DNA from: Bostrychus sinensis
Lineage: Eukaryota; Chordata; Actinopteri; Gobiiformes; Eleotridae
DNA: 64,000 nucleotides
Reading direction: 5' to 3'
NCBI GenBank assembly: GCA_020698575.1
Contig: CM036252.1
Span: 2,806,915-2,870,914, forward strand
Shown: one piece after another, positions 57,100-64,000 of the stretch
Position numbering within the stretch: position 1 is the first letter of the stretch
How the letters are laid out: the number at the start of each line of letters is the position of its first letter
Notes under the pieces: generated by a model
What the model was told of the DNA's origin: nothing
Seen by the model: the letters and a program-made list of their open reading frames with translations, nothing else
The model's database searches: none
Translations under genes and position numbers: made by a program

Positions 57100-58030
57100 T
57101 AGACTGTCCTCTGTCCTCTCAAACTGTCCTCTGTCCTCTTAGACTGTCCTCTCAAACTGTCCTCTCAGACTGTCCTCTGTCCTCTCCAACTGTCCTCTGT
57201 CTTCTCAGACTGTCCTCTGTCCTCTCAGACTGTCCTCTGTCTTCTCAGACTGTCCTCTGTCCTCTCAGACTGTCCTCTGTCTTCTCAGACTGTCCTCTGT
57301 CCCCTCAGACTGTGGACAATGTCCTCTTTCCTCTCAGACTGTCCTCTGTCCTCTCAGCCTGTCCTCTGTCTTCTCAGACTGTCCTCTGTCTTCTCAGACT
57401 GTCCTCTGTCTTCTCAGCCTGTTCTCTGTCCTCTCAGCCTGTCCTTTTTCTTCTCACACTGTCCTCTGTCCTCTCAGAGTGTCGACGATGTTTTCTGCCT
57501 TTTCCGACAGTCCTCTGTCTTCTCAGACTGTCCTCTGAGCTCTCAGCCTGTCCTCTGTCCTCTCAGACTGTCCTCTGTCCTCTCAGACTGTCATCTGTCC
57601 TCTCAGACTGTGGACTATGTCCTCTGTCTTCTCAGACAGTCCTCTGTCTTCTCAGACTGTCCTCTGTCCTCTCAGACTGTTCTCTGTCCTCTCAGACTGT
57701 GGACTATGTCCTCTGTCCTCTCAGACTGTCCTCTGTCCTCTCAGACTGTCCTCTGTCCTCTCAGACTGTGGACTATGTCCTTTGTCTTTTAAGACTGTCC
57801 TCTGTCTTCTCAGACTGTCCTCTGTCCTCTCAGACTGTTCTCTGTCCTCTCAGACTGTGGACTATGTCCTCTGTCCTCTCAGACTGTCCTCTGTCCTCTC
57901 AGACCTTCCTCTGTCCTCTCAGACTGTGGACTATGTCCTCTGTCCTCTCAGACTGTCCTCTGTCCTCTCAGACTGTCCTTTGTCCTCTCAGACTGTGGAC
58001 TTTGTCCTCTGTCTTCTCAGACTGTCAGTC
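57100..58030 (+). repeat. 20-bp minisatellite, about 46 units
   Basis: Units of ACTGTCCTCTGTCCTCTCAG with variants TCTTCTCAG and a longer type containing GACTGTGGACTATGTCC. That longer type corresponds to the unique edge GACTGTGGACTATAGTG in X, showing that the edge itself was taken into the array. Frames of 138-277 residues are products of the repeat. Confidence 0.95.
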
Positions 58031-58280
58031 TGAGGCACACCTGTGCAATAATCATGCTGTCTCATCAGCATCTGGATATGGCACACCTTTGAGGAGGGAT
58101 GGATTATCTCGGCAAAGGAAGAAGTGCTCACTATCACAGATTTGACAGATTTGTGAACAATATTTGAGAGATATGGTTATTTTGTGTATGTAGAAAAAGT
58201 TTCAGATCTTTGAGTTCATCTCATGAAAAATGGGAGCAAAAGCAAAAGTGTTGCGTTTATATTTTTGTTCAGTGTATATA
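58030..58280. mobile_element. Dispersed repeat, probable DNA-transposon end
   Basis: Runs from GTCTGAGGCACACCTGTGCA to TTTTTGTTCAGTGTATAT and includes GAGTTCATCTCATGAAAAAT. This sequence type is widespread in fish genomes. The family was not assigned and no matching second end was found. Confidence 0.5.
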
Positions 58281-60090
58281 TCAATATTAGTGATGCTGAG
58301 GTCCAGAACTGATTTGTTGAATATAATCAGGACAAAATTAACAAAAGATCAGCCTAAATGGATTAAAATATTGTTTACCCCCTTTGCCTCAGTTGGGAGG
58401 ACAGCTTGACAGCTGGGTCTTCTTATCTCTCCCTGTGCACTGCCAGATCTCCCTTCAAGGACAAGCCATAGAACTGAACTTGTAAACATCTGAGTCGTGG
58501 CTCCAACTTTCTCAAAACACAAGCTCAGTCTCTTACTGCATCATACACAGCCCTCCCCATCCCAGCCCCCCTCCATTCGTCTGCCTCCTCCTTTTTCCTT
58601 CTCTCCTTTATCCAAGTCCAAACAAAAATCCCATCACGTGACCACATGTACTGTGTCTTGTTATGTTATGTTGTGTTATGTTTTGTGTTTGCAAAACTGT
58701 ATTGAACTTTATGGAGAGCATGTGGCGGTGCTTGTAGTATTAGGTTAGCCTTGGATGCAGAGGATAGCATTGGATGTATTTTTTATTTGTATGAGTACAC
58801 TTAAGCTCAGTTCTTTCTGATAAGTTATGCAATGGACATCAACCACAAACAACGCTCTGAATGCCTAACTGCAGCGTGGCGAGCTGTCAGAGAGCCGTTT
58901 TCACTTCAACGCCCAGCTCAGCACATTCGAGCAGCCACGCTGCCCACGTGAGACGTGAGGCTTGACAAACCCAAACGGGGCTCTTATGTGACTATCCAAG
59001 AAAATCAAACCCTTGACAAATTTTTAAGTTCACAGCTGGCACTGGGTTGTGTTTTTTTTTTTTTTTTTTTTTTTTTTTATCCAAAATACACCTAAAATAA
59101 ACATATATTGTTATATTCTGGCAGCTATGATGAGCATTACCCACACCTGAAGCATTTTTTGAATGTTTGAGGGATTTCTGGCTCTGATGGACTGTGAACT
59201 AGAACTTTCCCTTTTACTGTAAAAAGTCTCATGTTAGCAGTGTCCATTCTACAAAGATAGTAAACATACACCTCTTAGTCAAATATTGTCACTATAGGTC
59301 TGTTATATGTGGCTGTACTCTCACATTGACTTTTGAATGACTTTTCTATCGAGAAGGAGCTGCCAGCAGCAACTTGCCATGCAGACAGTGAAAACAACCT
59401 CACGTCTTTGTGGTGTGGGTCTGACACCAGTAGACTTCACAGCTGTACCTGACACAGCCAGTGTGTAGGGAGCCTTAGACGGCTCTGTCACACTTTTCAC
59501 AAACACCAAGGTAAAAATTAGATTAACCATTCTGATGGATTTTATTGTTTAATTTGTCCACAGTTTGCTATTGGTATTGAGAGAATAGAAGATTTGGAAA
59601 ACAAACCAGACTGAAAGATGCTCAATGTAGATATACACACTTATGTATTTTATTTTTTGGCTATTTCTGCACATTATACAGAGACACAGTGTTAACCTGC
59701 TCTGTCAGTCTTTAAAGGGGTTATATTATGCTTTTAGGTTTGTTGATTGGTCGGTGCTTCCTGTAGTGGGTTTGTGGGAGAGGCCAAGACAGAGGTTTGA
59801 GGAACCAAGTGTTCTGAGGCCTCAAAAACTCAGTGCCACAGAAGAGAGGATAACTGAAAAATAAAGCAAATAAAGCAAAACACAACTCCCTATCCTCAGG
59901 GCTGATAGTTTTCATCCTAGTGGCCTGATCAACAACATCCCAGTGGGACAGTTCACTTAGGAGAATATGTGTCTCTAATATGGACTTTGAAATACAAGCA
60001 AAGGACATGTATGAACGATACAAAAATAGGGGTTACAATAAAAAAATAAAAAATAAAAAATAAAAAAAACTCTGGATAATGCTCTGGCCA
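58281..60090. other. No gene seen
   Basis: Includes a T-run at 59050-59079, short pyrimidine-rich frames (58497-58748) and a common fish motif GGGGTTATATTATGC at 59717. Nothing codes for a recognisable protein. Confidence 0.5.
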
Positions 60091-60092
60091 AA

Positions 60093-60330
60093 GTGAAAAC
60101 AACTGAAAGAGTTAATCTATTCAAAAGGAGGCCTCGTAACACAGCAACCCAGAAGATCTTCTGCTCCATTCAGTACAGCAAACTTACACACAGGCTCAAA
60201 CACATAATTAAGTGCAATTGGGACATCCTTTGTAGTGACTCCTCACTCTCCTCTGTCTTTGCTGAACCTCCTGCTTTTGCAGTGAGAAGGGTGCCCACCT
60301 GCCATAAAACTTAAGCCTTGGGGCAGACTC
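60093..60330 (+). pseudogene. Retroelement polymerase C-terminal fragment, Penelope-like
   Basis: The frame includes VNLFKRRPRN, then IQYSKLTHRLKHIIKCNWDI and LCSDSSLSSVFAEPPAFAVR. The pattern of a basic helix, 'W-D-I-L-C-S-D' and 'PP-x-F-x-x-R-R' matches the region between reverse transcriptase and GIY-YIG endonuclease in Penelope-like elements as I know them. It stops soon after. No polymerase motifs remain. Another class of retroelement is possible. Confidence 0.4.
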
Positions 60331-60559
60331 AGAAAACTTGCACAAAGGGAAACATACTGGATAGAAACTTTAAGGGACACACACTTTCCTGGCCTCAATG
60401 AAGACATTAACTTTTCTGTGTTTTTATAGCAACTTACCTCCTTTGTATAACCCAGGTGCCAGAACAGCTAAATCTTTGGGTTCTCACTCTCAGTCCACTA
60501 TGACTCTTTGTATTTGGTGTTCCCGCGAGTGTGTGTCATATGATTTCCTGTGGTCACAT

Positions 60560-61350
60560 GGGTCGCGCTCAGCCAATTGTCGCGCTTTATTACTCGGCAG
60601 TCAAACACTGCACAGGAGATGTGAGGGACACACAGGGGAGAGTTGCTGCAGGTTGGTGATCAATTACGTTTTATTCGTCTTTCACTTTATGACAGCTCAT
60701 GAAATTAAATGTATTAACTGATAATCCCTAGGCGCTGACTACCGCTGCTCAAGCCGTTGAAAGCCACGTTGTTTAGCTCAGAAACTGCGGAACTGGTGAG
60801 TAACTCTGTTAGCGCTAGCTTAGCCTAGCCGCTCCCATCAGTTTGTATGGGCTGGTTAGCCTTGTGTTTTCAGCTTGTTTCTTCACATCCATGGTTAAAT
60901 GAAGCCAACTGAAACTGAATCATTGTTTAATCATTGCTTAAACTTTAGTAGCACTGTGACTTTTAATGTATTGTGTGACATTGTAAAGGGCTAAACTTTA
61001 TATTTCTTGGTACTGTTAATTCAATGCATTTTAATGGACTTGTGGGTTAGCATTTGATATATTTATCCATTATATTAGTATAAATAGTAAATATTTATTT
61101 ATGATTATTGGCTAAACAAAACTAAATTATTACCAGAATATTGTACAATATTGAACTCTAGATTACCTATTAAAATTAATAATGCAAATAGTTATTAATT
61201 ATTAATTAATTATTTATTTATTTCTGATTATTGAATTTGTGAATTTTGTGCACACTGATTTATTGAATGTTCGGTCCTGTTTTCTACACAGGCCAGGTTG
61301 TGGGATGGTGAGCTAGAAACTAGGCCTCGAGCCTGAAGATCATTAGCCAG
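60560..61350 (+). promoter_or_regulatory. Promoter-like block and two exon-like segments
   Basis: Contains an inverted-CCAAT-type AGCCAATTGTCGCG near 60570, then a first-exon-like segment ending CGGAACTG|GTGAGT at 60795 and an acceptor TTTTCTACACAG before 61292. The second segment begins GCCAGGTTGTGGGATGG and shares its sequence with the segment at 45196 on the minus strand, including ACTAGGCCTCGAGC. No long frame follows. It may be a duplicated non-coding transcript or part of an unknown retroelement. Confidence 0.4.
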
Positions 61351-61554
61351 CACAAGTCTGAGGAACCGAATCTGAGAGACTCAACCTGCTCTCACTGGGC
61401 TGGTAGGAGGCTCTTGCAGCCATTTTGAGATCTCTGCCCTAGTTCTTATTATCCAACCAGCTGCAAATACATCTACCTTCCTCCACACACCAAGAACACT
61501 CTCTGGACTCTTTTGCGGTGGGGACAGGGACTATAATTCTATGGACAATACTTG

Positions 61555-62040
61555 GTCCTGATCAATCAATCAATCAAACTTTATTTATAAAGCACTTTTC
61601 ATACAGTAATGCAGCACAAAGTGCTTCACAAGGTTAAAAGCAAAACACCCCCTCCCCACACCCCCTGTCCCCACATCCCCTCACACACCAATGTATACAG
61701 ACCCATCAACACGCGCACACACACACACAGATACACACACAGACACACACACACAGATACACACACACACACACACACACACACATTAAAATACCAACGT
61801 CAGGCTGAGCACGGAGGAACCAGGCAAGGAAACACTATCACAGGGAGCCGTCTGCACCGGAAGCAGCTCACAGAACACAGCCCCCAGGAACCGACCCAGG
61901 GCACACAGCAAAGCTGCAGGCAGAGAAGCCACCCAACCCTGGCAGAAAGAACCCACAGGACAGAGCCACAGCAGCCACGGCCGATCACTGCTCCCGGTGC
62001 AGAGGGCCCCCTCCGAGGAAACACTGGAAATATGACCTAA
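61555..62040 (-). repeat. LINE-type tail and CA microsatellite
   Basis: The minus strand ends with AAAGTGCTTTATAAATAAAG and TTGATTGATT repeats at 61560-61600, a fish LINE tail. A CA-rich microsatellite occupies 61715-61786. The adjoining GC-rich part to 62030 may be the body of the same element. The frame at 61609-62040 is not a gene. Confidence 0.6.
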
Positions 62041-62044
62041 TAAT

Positions 62045-62980
62045 GGTAAAAAAAAAAAAGAGTAAAAGAATAGAATGAATAAGAGTGGGATAAAAAATAA
62101 AATAAAAATAAAATAATAATAATAAAATAATAGTAATATAATAAAAACAAGAATGGAATAAAAAATAAATATAATAAATGAGAATGAAATGAATAAATAT
62201 CAGGTAAAAGCTAAATTAAAAAGGTGGGTCTTGAGGCTGCTCAATGATACTGTTGCTGGGTCCTGATACTGTTGCTGGGTCCTGATACTGTTGCTGAGTC
62301 CTGATACTGTTTGGTTTTAATGTACAGCACTACTCTAACAGTATGGGGGTTAATTAGTCACTGTGAATGGCCATTTGAATTTAATGTGTTTTGTATGTTG
62401 TTGTCTTTGTTAAAATTCACAATATATGGTACCAAACCACAAAAAAATACAGTCTCTGTCTTCTCTCTCCATGAGTTGAACCTATCTCCTGAACTAGCCC
62501 AAATCTTAACTCCAGCTGTAGTGTTACTTATTGCAGCACTCACATAGTATTTATCGCCACTCATCTGTAACGTACCTGCTACATTTGCTCTTTGGTGTTT
62601 GATCTTTTGTTTGTTATTCATTGCATATATACTTTGTGTAACAGTCGGGTTCTAAAGAATTTATCTTGTAAATACATACTTTACTAATCAGAGTTTAAAA
62701 TGCTATCAAATGACCAAAACTATTCATGTGACATGCTTTTAGTTTAGTGTTTGATGGGCCCATCTTTTTAATAAACAGTCTGAGAACACTTATAAATGTA
62801 TAAATTTATTTAGAACATATCTATTTTTACTAATTCTATTGAGGAGTGTTTTCACTGGGTAACATTCTTTTGGTGAATATTCTCTATATTAGATCATATT
62901 CACAGTACTAAGGCTTTTGTTGCTGTTGACCTCATCAAGTCCTCTGGGTGTTTATAGAGTTATCTATGAGTAGTAACTGA
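62045..62980. other. No gene seen
   Basis: A-rich with AATAAAATAAT runs at 62090-62170 and a small tandem repeat GATACTGTTGCTGGGTCCT at 62246-62300 (about three units). Confidence 0.6.
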
Positions 62981-62988
62981 CAGTGGTT

Positions 62989-62991
<3 letters not shown>

Positions 62992-63056
<65 letters not shown>

Positions 63057-63191
63057 CATATATATATATATTTATACATATATATATATATTTATATATA
63101 TATATATTTATACATATATATATATATTTATACATATATATATATATTTATACATATATATATATATTTATACATATATATATATATATTT

Positions 63192-63278
<87 letters not shown>
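62992..63278. repeat. TA microsatellite with TTTATACA interruptions
   Basis: Long TA runs with regularly placed TATTTATACATA interruptions between 63050 and 63200 that recur every 16 to 36 bases. Frames of alternating Ile and Tyr are meaningless. Confidence 0.95.
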
Positions 63279-63281
<3 letters not shown>

Positions 63282-63394
63282 AAATATGTTGTGTATATAT
63301 ACACAACATATTTTGTTACAGTTAAAAAATGTATAGTCCTGGTGACAACTGATCACTCCCGTGACCCCGATTGATTATTTAGATCACCTGGTAC

Positions 63395-63475
63395 TGATTG
63401 CACATTGTCTGTCTGCCCTGACCCAGCATGGGTCGAAACGCGTTGGAATGTCCCGCATATAATAAAAGACTTTTA
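63395..63475 (+). other. Hammerhead-like motif of a retroelement repeat
   Basis: CCTGACCCAGCATGGGTCGA is followed by AACGCGTTGG and, soon after, AATAAAAGAC. A five-base stem (GACCC/GGGTC) sits before GAAAC. Penelope-like repeats often carry hammerhead ribozymes with CTGANGA, a hairpin and GAAAC. Here the NGA of the core is not present, so at best it is a degenerate copy. Confidence 0.25.
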
Positions 63476-63747
63476 ATAATGTCAGAGTGCCTCGGATCCC
63501 TCTTCTCCAGGTATGTTTTGGATGAGGGAACAACATCATAACATGGTATAAAACTTTAAAAAGTCAATTTTGCATACAATAGGCCCTTTAAATGTGCTGT
63601 TTATGTCACAATTGGTGACATGAACCATCAACACAACCGTGGTCCTGGCAGTTATATGCAGCCCTGCACATCAAACCTCTGCATGGTTTGACATGGTGAA
63701 GGCATGTGCTTGGGCAAAGGATACTATGTAGTAAAAACAGCATAAGA

Positions 63748-64000
63748 AATTTCAAAATATCACAGTATTACATACAACAAGGCCAACCTGAGACTTTGTA
63801 AAAACTGCATCAGTTATTTATGATTCCACTCTTTGATGTGGTTCACTCAGTGCTCAGGCTTTAATGTAAAACAAGATAGAATTTCAGAAACTAACTAACA
63901 AACACATTCAAATGTTGTAATTCAGTATTTGGATAAGTAATGTTAGCTGGCATGAGAGCTGCAGTAAACTATGACCATAAAAAATGCACAGTACTACAGA
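63748..64000 (+). promoter_or_regulatory. 5' flank of a predicted fourth TAAR (copy D) beyond the window
   Basis: The last 253 bases are the reverse complement of 4560-4822, the upstream flank of TAAR A, with only a few differences. The flank of C shares only the inner part (up to 44047). By position, a plus-strand TAAR start codon is expected roughly 330 bp past the window end. Confidence 0.8.

Noticed and set aside
57312..58145. Frames with SSVLSDCPLSSQTV repeats
   Set aside because: They are translations of the 20-bp minisatellite; three units make 60 bp and keep frames open.
62983..63356. Ile/Tyr repeat proteins
   Set aside because: They are TA microsatellite translations.

Overview
The window is vertebrate nuclear DNA, almost certainly from a teleost, probably a percomorph-type fish. 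The reasons are intron-bearing trace amine-associated receptor (TAAR) genes of the teleost-only type, fish-style retroelement fragments (RTE-like, L2/Maui-like and R4/Dong-like LINEs, gypsy pieces, tRNA-derived SINEs), many small inverted-repeat DNA transposons, and very large minisatellites. There are no operons, ribosome sites or other prokaryotic features. Real coding content is small and most long open frames are products of 15-bp repeats whose period is a multiple of three.

Host genes. Two intact-looking TAAR genes lie on the minus strand (A, 3187-4235; C, 42504-43628), each with one tiny intron. A third copy (B, 28867-29091, plus) is only the TM6-TM7-tail end. The last 250 bases of the window repeat the upstream flank of A in inverted orientation, so a fourth copy (D, plus strand) should begin just beyond base 64000. 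Both intact receptors lack the classical amine-binding Asp3.32 and carry Asp5.42 instead, the hallmark of the non-classical teleost TAAR clade. A partial Fc-receptor-like immunoglobulin membrane protein (three good exons, minus strand, 48752-49406) sits between C and the large satellite. Two further sets of exon-like segments (17196-17576 minus; 19434-19565 plus) have good splice sites but are not recognised.

Layout. 0-5 kb: SINE, TAAR A and its flanks, R4/Dong fragment. 5-11 kb: three inverted-repeat transposons and AT-rich repeats. 11.25-14.85 kb: 15-bp minisatellite. 16-19 kb: inverted partner of the 8.3-9.2 kb repeat, possible exons, another 15-bp minisatellite, a TTAA-flanked MITE. 20.7-22.8 kb: segment X. 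23-26 kb: CpG-containing 5' exon-like segment, 14-bp minisatellite, Harbinger-type MITE, short telomere-like tract. 27-31 kb: LINE and gypsy fragments fused to TAAR B. 31.5-35.4 kb: an L2 LINE split by LTR insertions. 35.4-36.7 kb: a decayed, unrecognised multi-frame block. 37-39.5 kb: a broken RTE-like LINE. 40.4-44 kb: TAAR C and flanks. 44-48.5 kb: a 15-bp minisatellite interrupted by a solo LTR. 49.45-55.1 kb: an 11-bp satellite. 55-58 kb: segment X' (inverted X) and a 20-bp minisatellite. 58-64 kb: repeats and the flank of TAAR D.

Organisation. The pattern A(-) X B(+) then C(-) X' D(+), with X and X' inverted relative to each other, suggests an inverted duplication of a divergent TAAR pair around a shared 2-kb intergenic segment. 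Both tandem arrays that border X are short in X and greatly expanded in X'. The core of X contains clustered homeodomain-type sites and is the best candidate for a shared olfactory control element, but this is inference only. Family assignments were made by reading motifs; no database search was possible.
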